DNA of 64,000 bases from Kaistella sp. SH40-3. GTDB lineage: Bacteria > Bacteroidota > Bacteroidia > Flavobacteriales > Weeksellaceae. The position numbers and the translations under genes were made by a program. Positions 8,899-18,056 of the stretch are shown here, piece by piece (the first letter of the stretch is position 1; each line of letters starts with the position of its first letter). The notes beneath the pieces were generated by a model, which searched no databases, was not told where the DNA came from, and saw only the letters and a program-made list of their open reading frames with translations. The stretch is taken from assembly GCF_030686865.1 (NCBI RefSeq), contig NZ_JAQYUS010000002.1, forward strand, positions 124,001 to 188,000, written 5' to 3'.

Positions 8899-10227
8899 AT
8901 GAAATTTCTAACAATCCTGTTTCTTTTATTTTACACCTTCTCCTTCGGACAAAATGGATTTGAAATTTCGAATCCTAAAAAAACTGTCATTCCTTTTAAA
9001 CTGATTAATAATTTAGTTTTTATTCCCGTAAATATTAATGGTGTTGATTTAACTTTTTTACTGGATTCTGGTGTGAGTGAAACGATTCTTTTCAGTTTAG
9101 AAGATAAAGAAGTCAACTTTAATGAAGTTGAAAAAATTAAGTTTTCTGGTCTGGGTGAAAGTCTGGATATTGAAGGTTTAAAATCTGAAAACAATATCAT
9201 CAACATTGGAAAAGACTACAAAGATTATCAACATACTGTTTTTATTATTCTAGATGAAAGGATTAATTTCTCTTCACATGTTGGCATTCCTATCAACGGA
9301 ATTATTGGCTATCATTTCTTTAAAAATCATCGCATTGAAATCAATTTTACTTCCAAAAAAATTACCATTTATAATGAGGAGAAAATCTTTAATAATCGAC
9401 AAAAAAGGTTTACAGAATTTCCCATAACGATTGAAGGAAATAAACCTTACATGATGGTCGATGTGGAAATGGCAGACAAAAAAGCCAATTCAAAATTGCT
9501 GGTTGATCTTGGAAATAGTGATGCAGTTTGGCTTTTCCCTAAACTGATTGAAAACTTCGAATACAACCGTCCAAACATTGATGATTATTTAGGTCGTGGT
9601 TTTAATGGAGATGTTTTTGGTAAAAGAAGTAGAATCCGTGGTTTGTCTTTGGGCGACTTTACATTTGATCAACCACTCGCTGCAATGCCCGATGAATACT
9701 CTATTCAACATTTAAGATTAGTTCCCAATCGAAAAGGTTCTATTGGAAATGAAATCCTAAAACGCTTTACCGTTATTTTCGATTATCCACATCAAAAACT
9801 TTTATTGAAGAAAAACAAAAACTACAACGACCCTTTCCTCTTTAACAATAGTGGTCTGGATGTTCAGCAAACCGGTATGACCTGGCAAAAAGATCTGGTA
9901 ACGATTGAAACCAAAAAAAGTGCAAACTTCCCTGGAAATACGGAAACTCAAGAACAGCGAGAGCGATTTCAGTACAACTTTTCTTTGAAACCAACCTTTA
10001 CTGTGGCAGGCTGCCGAAAAGATTCACCGTGTTATATTGCGGGTATTCGCAAAAATGATCAACTCATCAGCATCAATAAAAAACCTGTTGGTAATATGAC
10101 GATGCAGAAAATAAATAATTATTTTAAAGAAGAAGATGGAACAAAAATTCAGTTAGAAGTAGAAAGAAATGAACAGGTTCTGAATTTTATCATTACATTA
10201 GTTGACCCTATTCCCTACCAAAAATGA
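8899..10227 (+). CDS. Retropepsin-like aspartyl protease with C-terminal PDZ domain
   Basis: A 442-residue protein with an N-terminal signal peptide (likely cut after FSFGQ near 18). Two aspartyl-protease-like half domains follow: the first has LLDSGVSE with Asp56, the second LLVDLGNSDAV with Asp203, which replaces the usual D(T/S)G by DLGNS. Residues about 355-440 form a PDZ domain (AGIRKNDQLISINKKPVG). The protein should act in the periplasm or be anchored to the envelope; its substrates are unknown. The next gene overlaps it by 4 bases, so they are translated from one message. The upstream box TATCTTCA at 8887 is a weak -7 candidate. Confidence 0.83.
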   Translation: MKFLTILFLLFYTFSFGQNGFEISNPKKTVIPFKLINNLVFIPVNINGVDLTFLLDSGVSETILFSLEDKEVNFNEVEKIKFSGLGESLDIEGLKSENNIINIGKDYKDYQHTVFIILDERINFSSHVGIPINGIIGYHFFKNHRIEINFTSKKITIYNEEKIFNNRQKRFTEFPITIEGNKPYMMVDVEMADKKANSKLLVDLGNSDAVWLFPKLIENFEYNRPNIDDYLGRGFNGDVFGKRSRIRGLSLGDFTFDQPLAAMPDEYSIQHLRLVPNRKGSIGNEILKRFTVIFDYPHQKLLLKKNKNYNDPFLFNNSGLDVQQTGMTWQKDLVTIETKKSANFPGNTETQEQRERFQYNFSLKPTFTVAGCRKDSPCYIAGIRKNDQLISINKKPVGNMTMQKINNYFKEEDGTKIQLEVERNEQVLNFIITLVDPIPYQK

Positions 10228-10763
10228 AAGTTGAAGAAACCGTAATCGATAATATTCGCTCCCGACCCAGATTTAAAATATTCACTGAATTATCGCGGGA
10301 AGAATACGCAGTTTATTTGCAAAAATTTTTGAAAGAACGTAACGGAGAATTTGAGGGAAATGTGAATAAAGAAGTTTCGCTCATCAGCGTGCGAACCCCA
10401 AATGATAATTATTGGAAACCGTGTTTATCCCTCCGAACAGAAACTGACCCGGAAGAAAACAAAACCGTTATTCGTGGAATATTCGGTCCCACTGCTTCTG
10501 TCTGGACTTTCTTTATGTTTCTCAATTTCATTTTCGGAATTATGTGGATGGTCGCAATCACGATATGGTATGTGGAAAAACAAATTAAAAGTAATGATTT
10601 CCCCTGGGCATTTACCTTTTCTATTATTATGCTCGTTTGCCTGGCTTTAACCTTTAGTGCCGCCAGAATCGGAAAATGGAAAGGTAAAAAACAAATGCAA
10701 CAACTTCGCGAATTCGCAGAAGAATCTATCCGTAAATTTGAAAATTATCAAGTGAAAGGTTGA
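10224..10763 (+). CDS. Two-pass membrane protein of unknown function
   Basis: A 179-residue protein that I do not recognise as a named family. Its ATG overlaps the stop of the protease-PDZ gene (ATGA), a strong sign of translational coupling. It has a soluble N-terminal part of about 90 residues, two hydrophobic segments (around 91-113 and 126-147) separated by a short charged loop, and a charged helical C-terminus. This places it in the inner membrane, possibly as partner or regulator of the periplasmic protease; that is inference from coupling only. Its last 16 bases overlap the 3' end of the convergent transpeptidase gene. Confidence 0.7.
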   Translation: MKVEETVIDNIRSRPRFKIFTELSREEYAVYLQKFLKERNGEFEGNVNKEVSLISVRTPNDNYWKPCLSLRTETDPEENKTVIRGIFGPTASVWTFFMFLNFIFGIMWMVAITIWYVEKQIKSNDFPWAFTFSIIMLVCLALTFSAARIGKWKGKKQMQQLREFAEESIRKFENYQVKG

Positions 10764-11710
10764 GATTTATCCAGAGTTGCGAGTACTTCATCTCGTTTAG
10801 CTTGTTCTTCTAAAATTTTTGAAAGATCGGGTTCGATAATCGCATTCATTTCCTCCACAGAAATATGGTCTGATTTCGAGTCTGTACTTAAGTTTTTCCA
10901 AGGTTTTTTTGCGCCCCATTTATAATCACCAAAAACAATTACCGGAGTTCCGTTGGCTTTTACGGTCGCACCACCTTTATTTAAAATCCATTGATCTGCC
11001 CAAGCATATAAAAACTTAGCATCGTCCATTAACAATCGTAAACAAGAATGTGAAGCTGGATAGCCAGGTAAATCATATTGATGCCAACCGATTCCTAAAG
11101 TATTATGGATATTAAAATTATACGGTAATTTCCATTCGCTGGAAACGGTAGAAATCGCCAGTTCTTTTTTCCAGTTGGCAAACATTAATCCACGTTTGGT
11201 TTGTGCAGTTTTTGATCCCATACTCGTAGGTCCCCATTTCACTAAGTTTCCATGATCATATAAAGCATAGGCTTGAATTGGATATGAGAAAAACACGATT
11301 TTTTTCACGTCTTTTAAACGATCTAAATTTCTTGGAAAAGGCGAATAACTCATTAATGTTGCATCTATTTTATCTGGAATCATTAAGGTATCGGCGCGCC
11401 ATTTATTCTTTAAATCCAAGCGGTTTAAAGCCAAAATAACATATTGATCTTCTTTAGAAAACTCTTTATTAAAAGCAGCCATGGCCGAATCTTTCTTGTT
11501 TTTCGGAAAAATAAAAGATTGATAAACAATAGTATTCTTTTTGATAGAATCCTGAATTAATGAATCTTTTTTGGCAATTGCTAAAGAATCATTTTTTTTA
11601 GTCTGAAGTTCCTGTACACGAGATTGGCCTTTTTCACATCGAACAGCGAAGGAAATCATCAAGACTAAAGCACTCAGATTAAAGAGTTTTTTTTGAGAAA
11701 ATGTCAACAT
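10748..11710 (-). CDS. L,D-transpeptidase (YkuD family), membrane-anchored or secreted
   Basis: A 320-residue protein with an N-terminal hydrophobic segment (10-24) ending at Cys25; the preceding residues (FAVRC) make only a poor lipobox, so anchoring could be by lipid or by the hydrophobic helix. Residues 30-60 are a charged, low-complexity linker. The catalytic core lies at 137-235 with HNTLGIGWH (His202) and YPASHSCLRL, in which Cys223 is the acyl-enzyme nucleophile and Arg225 the conserved basic residue. Such enzymes form 3-3 crosslinks or attach proteins to peptidoglycan in the periplasm. The 3' end overlaps the convergent membrane-protein gene by 16 bases. Confidence 0.87.
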   Translation of the reverse strand: MLTFSQKKLFNLSALVLMISFAVRCEKGQSRVQELQTKKNDSLAIAKKDSLIQDSIKKNTIVYQSFIFPKNKKDSAMAAFNKEFSKEDQYVILALNRLDLKNKWRADTLMIPDKIDATLMSYSPFPRNLDRLKDVKKIVFFSYPIQAYALYDHGNLVKWGPTSMGSKTAQTKRGLMFANWKKELAISTVSSEWKLPYNFNIHNTLGIGWHQYDLPGYPASHSCLRLLMDDAKFLYAWADQWILNKGGATVKANGTPVIVFGDYKWGAKKPWKNLSTDSKSDHISVEEMNAIIEPDLSKILEEQAKRDEVLATLDKSQPFT

Positions 11711-11895
11711 GGTTTTTTTTAAATAAGCAGGTACTTTGCAATAACAGTACCACTAACAAAGATAATGAGACTATTTCAAAGGAACTATTTAAATTTATGA
11801 CCCGAACCAGTTTTTAACAAATTGAGTCCTTTAATATAAAGGACTCAAAATAAGAAATATACGAGTAAAATTACTTTCTTTAATATTCGATACTA

Positions 11896-12888
11896 TTATT
11901 TCTCAATTTTAATATAATCAGGCTTTAAGTCCTTCTTTTTGGGTGGCAAATTCATGAGTACGATTGCAAAAAGTATTAAAGCAATTCCTAACCATTGAAT
12001 TAAAATAACCTGTTCGCCCAATAAAATAAAGGCCATGGTTACTGAAACTGGAAGTTCGAGAGAAGAAACAATACTTCCTAAACCTAAACCTGTCTTAGGA
12101 AATCCGAGATTGAATAATGTTGGTGGAATAATGGTTCCAAATAAAGCCAGAATAAAACCATAAGTATAAAATATAGAAAAATCAAACGGTTTGATATGGT
12201 CTGTATTATCGGTAAAATTTAAATAAAATGATTTTAAAACATCAAAATGCAAGGGTCCGATTTGTGCAAAAAGGAGGTAAATAAATACGATTACCGCTCC
12301 ACCAGAAAGCATAATTAAACTTTTCTTAAGCACCGGAACATGGGTTGCTATTTTATTTGAGGTAAACATCGTTGCGCTGAAAGAAGCCGCCGCCATTAAT
12401 CCCCAAAAAACACCGTTCAAATCTAATTTAACATCTAAATTAATCATGTTTGTTGCGAAGAAAGTCCCTACCAAAACAATAACAGTCGCTACTACTTTTT
12501 TAGCATTAGGGAATTTTCTCGCTATCATACTTTCGATAACAACACTAAACCAAACGGATTGCATTAATAAAACAATCGCAATTGATACATTAATATATTG
12601 AACGCATAAATAATAAAATAAACTGGTACAACCTAAAGAGGTTCCTGCCAGCATCAACATTTTGATTTCCTTTGAAGAGGGGTGAGAAAGTGGTTTTTTA
12701 GAAGTTTTTTTCTGGATTAAATTTAAAATCAATAAGCCCATTAATCCTAAAACAAATTGTGCCGTGGTAACCTCAGAAGTAGTGTATCCGTCTCGATATG
12801 ACAATTTAACAAAAGTGGCCAGCATACCGAAAATACTTGCTCCAAGTGCAACATACAAGACCCCTTTTAACATATTTTTCTTTTCCAT
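11896..12888 (-). CDS. DMT superfamily (EamA) transporter
   Basis: A 330-residue integral membrane protein with about ten hydrophobic helices arranged as two EamA-type repeats: roughly 8-150, starting YVALGASIFGMLATFVKL, and 155-315, starting GVFWGLMAAASFSATMF. The second repeat ends in the usual ELPVSVTMAFILLGE motif. Such carriers export amino acids, nucleobases or other metabolites, or import them; nothing in the sequence fixes the substrate. It stands alone, with 185 and 177 bases of A+T-rich spacer on either side. Confidence 0.86.
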   Translation of the reverse strand: MEKKNMLKGVLYVALGASIFGMLATFVKLSYRDGYTTSEVTTAQFVLGLMGLLILNLIQKKTSKKPLSHPSSKEIKMLMLAGTSLGCTSLFYYLCVQYINVSIAIVLLMQSVWFSVVIESMIARKFPNAKKVVATVIVLVGTFFATNMINLDVKLDLNGVFWGLMAAASFSATMFTSNKIATHVPVLKKSLIMLSGGAVIVFIYLLFAQIGPLHFDVLKSFYLNFTDNTDHIKPFDFSIFYTYGFILALFGTIIPPTLFNLGFPKTGLGLGSIVSSLELPVSVTMAFILLGEQVILIQWLGIALILFAIVLMNLPPKKKDLKPDYIKIEK

Positions 12889-13065
12889 AATTTTTTTCAG
12901 CTTGCAAACTTACGGTTTATAAATTTGTGAGCCTACAGAGCGAAGAATAAAAAGCATAACTTTTAAAGTACGGCAATACCAAATACTCAAAATATCTTTA
13001 CTTAAACTTCAAACCTTTTTATAAAAAATGGAAAGATTTAATTTTTACTAAAATCGATGACACAA

Positions 13066-14472
13066 CTATTTTTTATAGAGATTCAAATATTTCTGCGCAG
13101 AATTTTCCCAGGAGAAATCAAAACTCATATTCGACTGAACCAACTGTTCCATTAAACCTTCTTTATGATAAATATGTAACGCACGATGCATCGCATGAAC
13201 TGCTGCATTTGCACTGGCTTCACCAAAATTAATTCCACTGCCGCCCGTTGAAATATCCTCTACCGTATCTCGTAAACCGCCGATATATCGAACAATTGGC
13301 ACTGTTCCGTAACGCATAGCGTACATTTGATTCAGTCCGCAAGGTTCAACCCGTGAAGGCATTAATAAGAAATCGGAAGAAGCATAGATTTTATGAGATA
13401 AATATTCTTTGTAACCTACATCCAAAGCGAAGTTTGAATACTTATAGGAAAGTTCTGTCAAATGATTTTCAATGTTTTTATCGCCAGAACCAAGAATGAT
13501 AATATTTAAACCACCGTACGTTTCTTCAATACTTTTCGAGACTATTTCAGGCAGAAAATCAGCGCCTTTTTCACCAGCAAATCTTCCGATAAAACTGAAA
13601 AGTGGCAAATCTGGATTTAATCCATATTCTTCACACATTTCTTTTTTATTCTTCCATTTTCCGGAATCAGCATTTTCTTTACTATAATTAAAGGCCAAGA
13701 ATGGATCAATTTCAGGATCCCAAATTTCATTATCGATTCCGTTGATAATACCGTTTGCTTTGGCGTGCTCCTGTCGGACCAAAGTTTCTAAACCACGGAA
13801 ACTTTCAAAAAGTTCATCCATATAACCACCAGAAACAGCATTGAAAGCATGGCAACATTTAATCATGGTTGCTAATGGATTGATGTACCCATCCCAATCG
13901 AGCAATCCCCATTTTCCACCATCAAACCAAGGGAAATAACTCGCCATATCCCATTTCATCTGTCCTTGATATTCTCCATTGTGAATAGTCCCAATTGTTT
14001 TCACACCTTTCAGAAAATCAAACTCCGGACAGTTTTCTATCATAAAAGGAACCAAGCCCGTATGATAATCGTGGCAATGCAAAACATCTGGACGAATCTT
14101 CATCGCCGTTAACCAATGCAAAACACCATGTTGAAAAGCCAGAAACTGCTGACTCTCATCCCAATATCCATAAGGATTATCGCGATCCAAAAGCCCCGGG
14201 ATTTTCACTAAATATAAATCGAATCCTAAAACCTTTGATGTTTCCTTCATCACCATCACCTGAAAAGTTTGATTGTGCTGATGAATCCAACCATCAAAAA
14301 CTATTTCAAAACTGTGTTCATGCACGAAAGGTTTATTGTACCACGGCATAATCACGCTCGCTTCTACCCCTTTAATTTTATTTAAATATTTGGGCAATGC
14401 TCCCACCACATCAGCAAGTCCACCGACTTTTGCAACAGGATAACATTCGATCGAAAGGTTAAATATTTTCAT
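13066..14472 (-). CDS. glgA: Glycogen synthase
   Basis: A 468-residue GT5-type glucosyltransferase that extends alpha-1,4-glucan from ADP-glucose. Typical features are the N-terminal KVGGLADVVGALPK (sugar-nucleotide loop, with Lys15), HCHDYHTGLVPF, TIHNGEYQG and the C-terminal donor-site region with PSRVEPCGLNQMYAMRYG and GGLRDTVED. It starts MKIFNLSIECYPVAK without a signal peptide, so it is cytosolic. It lies 47 bases downstream of glgB on the same strand, forming a glgB-glgA transcript. No glgC or glgP lies nearby. Confidence 0.93.
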   Translation of the reverse strand: MKIFNLSIECYPVAKVGGLADVVGALPKYLNKIKGVEASVIMPWYNKPFVHEHSFEIVFDGWIHQHNQTFQVMVMKETSKVLGFDLYLVKIPGLLDRDNPYGYWDESQQFLAFQHGVLHWLTAMKIRPDVLHCHDYHTGLVPFMIENCPEFDFLKGVKTIGTIHNGEYQGQMKWDMASYFPWFDGGKWGLLDWDGYINPLATMIKCCHAFNAVSGGYMDELFESFRGLETLVRQEHAKANGIINGIDNEIWDPEIDPFLAFNYSKENADSGKWKNKKEMCEEYGLNPDLPLFSFIGRFAGEKGADFLPEIVSKSIEETYGGLNIIILGSGDKNIENHLTELSYKYSNFALDVGYKEYLSHKIYASSDFLLMPSRVEPCGLNQMYAMRYGTVPIVRYIGGLRDTVEDISTGGSGINFGEASANAAVHAMHRALHIYHKEGLMEQLVQSNMSFDFSWENSAQKYLNLYKK

Positions 14473-14519
14473 ATTAAAAATTCAGATTTTAAAGTGGCCA
14501 TTTTTATTTTGTATTTTAT

Positions 14520-16598
14520 TTAACTGTGGGAGTTATTTTTTTTTACCACATTGGTTTTCAATGGATTACTTTTCGCTACCAGAGATTTTTTTTCCGTTTT
14601 ATTTTTCGTTTCAACTTTTGCAGTTGCTGGTATGGTTTTTTCTGAAACTGATTTTTTAACAGAAGTTATTTTTCTCGTTGCTGCTTTCTTTTCCTTTTTT
14701 TTCTGTCTTAAAATAACTCCAGAAAGTGGTGGTAATTTTAGGACAATTGCATTAGGTTTATACATCCATTCATCATCTTCTTCATCTACGATTTCTGCAA
14801 TAACGCCACTTCCGGCAAATTGTTCATCATCAGAATTCAAAATTACCTCCCAATTTGTTCCTTCATCAACACCGATTTTATAATCGAAAACTCTTGGTGT
14901 TAAATTTAAAACAACCATTAAAACATCGTCTTCGCTTTTACCTTTTCTTAAATAAATATAAATAGAATTATCAGCATCGTTAGCTTCAACCCATTCCATT
15001 CCATCGGGTGAGAAATTATTTTCGTAAAGTGCGGTTTCGTTTCGGTATAGATAATTTAATTTTTTAACGAAATCATGCATTCCCTTGTGGACAGAATAAT
15101 CGAGCAAATGCCAATCTAGACTTTGGGTGAAATTCCACTCTCTAGTCTGCGCAAATTCATTACCCATAAAAAGTAGTTTTGCACCAGGATGCGTAAACAT
15201 ATAAAGATAGAGCGCTCTAAGGTTTGCAAATTTCTGCCATTCGTCGCCAGGCATTTTATAAATCAAACTGGCTTTACCGTGAACGACTTCATCGTGAGAA
15301 AGTGGCATCATGTAGTTTTCATTATAAACGTACATGGAGCCGAAAGTCAGTTTATTATGCTGGTATTTTCTGTCGATGGGATCTTCTTTAAAATAGTTTA
15401 AAGTATCGTGCATCCAACCCATCATCCATTTCATACCGAAACCGATTCCTCCGTCATAAACGGGTTTAGTCAACATTGGAAAATCTGAACTTTCCTCGGC
15501 AATGGTAATGATATCTGGAAATTCTTTATAAACTGCTTTGTTAAAATCTTGCAGAAACTTCTTGGCTTCTAAGTTGACATTTCCACCATAAATATTTGGT
15601 TCCCATTCGCCTTCATTTCTGGAATAATCCAAATGCAACATCGATGTTACAGCATCCACTCGAAGTCCATCAGCATGATAACGATCGAGCCAAAATAGGG
15701 CGTTGCTTATTAAAAACGATTTCACTTCCGGTCGTCCGTAATTGAAAATATAGGATTTCCAGTCTGGATGAAAACCTTTTCTTGGATCTTCATGTTCGTA
15801 TAAAAAAGTTCCATCAAAGAAGTGCAAGCCATTGGCATCACCCGGAAAATGAGATGGAACCCAATCCAGAAGAACACCAATATCATTATTGTGCAATTCA
15901 TTAATTAAAAACATTAAATCCTGTGGCGAGCCAAAACGCGAAGTCGCTGCAAAAAATCCCGTCACCTGATATCCCCAACTCGGATCATATGGATATTCCA
16001 TAACGGGCATGAATTCTACATGCGTAAATTCCATTTCTTTGATGTAGGGAACAAGTCGCTCGGCAATTTCTCTATAATTAAAGAATTTATCAGGATCATC
16101 TGTGCCGCGCATCCAAGAACCGAGGTGAATTTCGTAAACCGACATCGGTGCTTTCAAAGAATTTTTCTTCCATCTTTCCGACATCCAATTGTTATCATTC
16201 CATTCAAACCAAGTTGTGGAAACTAAAGATCCAGCTTGTAGATTCTGCTCCCAACTTACGGCGAACGGATCTCCTTTCTCGAGCAAAACACCTTTATTGG
16301 TTCGAATTCCATATTTATAAACATCGCCCCATTTTAATCCAGCAATAAATCCTTCCCAAATTCCAGATTCATCCCATCTTGGTAATAACTTATGGGTTTC
16401 TGAATGCCATTTATTAAAATCACCAATAACAGAAACCTCTTTTGCAAAAGGAGCCCAGACTGAAAAATAAACACCTTCTATTCCATCAACTACAACGGAA
16501 TGAGAACCAAATTTTTCGTATAATTTGTGATGATTTCCTTCTCGAAAAAGATAAATATCTTGGTCTGTAAATAAGGAATAAGGATGAACATTTTCCAT
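14520..16598 (-). CDS. glgB: 1,4-alpha-glucan branching enzyme with Lys-rich C-terminal tail
   Basis: A 692-residue GH13 enzyme that makes alpha-1,6 branches in glycogen. A CBM48 domain occupies about 35-125 (VYFSVWAPFAKEVSVIGDFN). The catalytic barrel holds the nucleophile Asp315 (LRVDAV), the acid/base Glu368 (TIAEESS) and Asp436 (LSHDEVVHGK). After the all-beta C-terminal domain ends near 632 (LPPLSGVILRQ), there is an extra tail of about 60 residues made almost only of Lys, Ser, Thr, Ala, Val and Asn, which ordinary GlgB proteins lack. First gene of the glgB-glgA transcript. Confidence 0.93.
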   Translation of the reverse strand: MENVHPYSLFTDQDIYLFREGNHHKLYEKFGSHSVVVDGIEGVYFSVWAPFAKEVSVIGDFNKWHSETHKLLPRWDESGIWEGFIAGLKWGDVYKYGIRTNKGVLLEKGDPFAVSWEQNLQAGSLVSTTWFEWNDNNWMSERWKKNSLKAPMSVYEIHLGSWMRGTDDPDKFFNYREIAERLVPYIKEMEFTHVEFMPVMEYPYDPSWGYQVTGFFAATSRFGSPQDLMFLINELHNNDIGVLLDWVPSHFPGDANGLHFFDGTFLYEHEDPRKGFHPDWKSYIFNYGRPEVKSFLISNALFWLDRYHADGLRVDAVTSMLHLDYSRNEGEWEPNIYGGNVNLEAKKFLQDFNKAVYKEFPDIITIAEESSDFPMLTKPVYDGGIGFGMKWMMGWMHDTLNYFKEDPIDRKYQHNKLTFGSMYVYNENYMMPLSHDEVVHGKASLIYKMPGDEWQKFANLRALYLYMFTHPGAKLLFMGNEFAQTREWNFTQSLDWHLLDYSVHKGMHDFVKKLNYLYRNETALYENNFSPDGMEWVEANDADNSIYIYLRKGKSEDDVLMVVLNLTPRVFDYKIGVDEGTNWEVILNSDDEQFAGSGVIAEIVDEEDDEWMYKPNAIVLKLPPLSGVILRQKKKEKKAATRKITSVKKSVSEKTIPATAKVETKNKTEKKSLVAKSNPLKTNVVKKNNSHS

Positions 16599-16845
16599 GA
16601 TGGCAGAATTTTCAGAGTTTGCAACTTAAGTAAAAACCAAAAAAGTATTTGATGATTTTTTAACCCTCAAATATATTCAAAATAAAGGTAAAAAACGGAA
16701 TATCGTCTTTGAAAAGTTAGAATATTGACGAATGTTTTGCACTTATAATCATTAACTTAAGAATATTAAAAAATCGAATTATTTGGTTTAAACACATTTT
16801 GAATAAATTACCTACTTTTAACTTTTAAAAAAAAGACCAAAGCGT

Positions 16846-17982
16846 ATGAGATTTACGATAAAATCCAGGGAAGATGATGAAAGACCAGTTTTTATTACAG
16901 GAAATTTTAACAAATGGAATCCACGAGATTTACAATTTGAACTAAAAGAAATTTCTGAAAATACTTATTTCATTGAGATAGATGATGAAAAACTCCCGGA
17001 ACTCATCGAATATAAATTTACGCGTGGCGGTTGGGAAAACGTAGAAATTGACCGTTTTGGAAATATTACGCCGAACCGCAAAATCAAAAAAAAGGAATTA
17101 AAAACCGAGGATGAAGTAGAAAGATGGAGGATAAATTGGGGACCTTTCAAACAGGAATACTTCCCGATTGTAGAAATAATTTCAGAAAAATTCTTTATTC
17201 CACAACTCAATAAAACGCGTAAAATCTGGGCGCTTCTGCCCTACAATTATCATCAAACCACAAAATCTTATCCGGTTCTTTATTTACAGGATGCGCAGAA
17301 TTTATTTAATGAAGGTTCGGCTTATGGGAATTGGGAAATCGATAAAAAAATGTCGATTCTGGCAGAATATGGAAGAGGCGACGTTATCATCATCGCAATC
17401 GAAAATGGCAGTGAAGATCGAATTAAAGAATATGTGTTGGACTATAATTCGATTACCGAAAATGCAGAAGGAAAAAAATATGTTCGCTTTTTGGCAGATA
17501 CTTTAAAGCCCTATGTTGATTCCGTTTACCGAACAAAAACAGAACGGGAATTTACAGGAATTGGCGGAAGTTCTTTAGGTGGATTAATAAGTATTTACAG
17601 CGGTTTTCTTTATCCGGAAGTTTATTCTAAATTAATGATTTTCTCGCCTTCACTTTGGCTGAATCCAGAGAATAATTTTCCGCAAATGAACTTTAAAAAT
17701 CCGTATGACATTAAAGTTTATCTCTACGGCGGCGAACAAGAAGGATCTGAAATGACGGAAAGAATTCATCTATTTGAAAAAACAATGGAAGCGTGGGAAA
17801 ATGCAACCTCGATGCAATTTGAATTTAAAATCAGCATCAACCCTGAAGGAAAGCATCAGGAATTTTATTGGTCTCAAGAATTTCCGCGAGCAATGGAATG
17901 GTTGTACTATGATACAGAAGATGATCCTAAAGAACTGTCGAAAAAAGCGGAGATCATAAAAAATGAAACTTCTGAGATTTAA
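16846..17982 (+). CDS. Fes-like alpha/beta-hydrolase esterase with N-terminal starch-binding-like domain
   Basis: A 378-residue protein without signal peptide. Residues 1-75 resemble a CBM48/CBM20 module (VFITGNFNKWNPRDLQF, later IEYKFTRGGWENVEID). Residues 110-355 form an esterase-D/enterochelin-esterase type hydrolase: YLQDAQNLF, then the nucleophile elbow GGSSLGG with Ser243, and a probable catalytic His in EGKHQEFYW near the end. It is transcribed away from glgB with 247 bases between them; the position and glucan-binding-like module suggest a cytosolic esterase linked to glycogen or sugar esters. That role is inference. An upstream TACTTTTA at 16813-16820 is a near-consensus -7 box. Confidence 0.82.
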   Translation: MRFTIKSREDDERPVFITGNFNKWNPRDLQFELKEISENTYFIEIDDEKLPELIEYKFTRGGWENVEIDRFGNITPNRKIKKKELKTEDEVERWRINWGPFKQEYFPIVEIISEKFFIPQLNKTRKIWALLPYNYHQTTKSYPVLYLQDAQNLFNEGSAYGNWEIDKKMSILAEYGRGDVIIIAIENGSEDRIKEYVLDYNSITENAEGKKYVRFLADTLKPYVDSVYRTKTEREFTGIGGSSLGGLISIYSGFLYPEVYSKLMIFSPSLWLNPENNFPQMNFKNPYDIKVYLYGGEQEGSEMTERIHLFEKTMEAWENATSMQFEFKISINPEGKHQEFYWSQEFPRAMEWLYYDTEDDPKELSKKAEIIKNETSEI

Positions 17983-18056
17983 TGCATGAGAACTTTAAAG
18001 ACAAAGTTTCTGCCTCATCAATTAAAATTTTCTTATTTTTAGGGCAAATTTGAAAA

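Noticed and set aside
14551-14883. Plus-strand ORF (110 codons) rich in Phe and Val
   Set aside because: It is antisense to the Lys-rich tail of glgB, whose AAA/AAG codons give TTT/CTT on the other strand.
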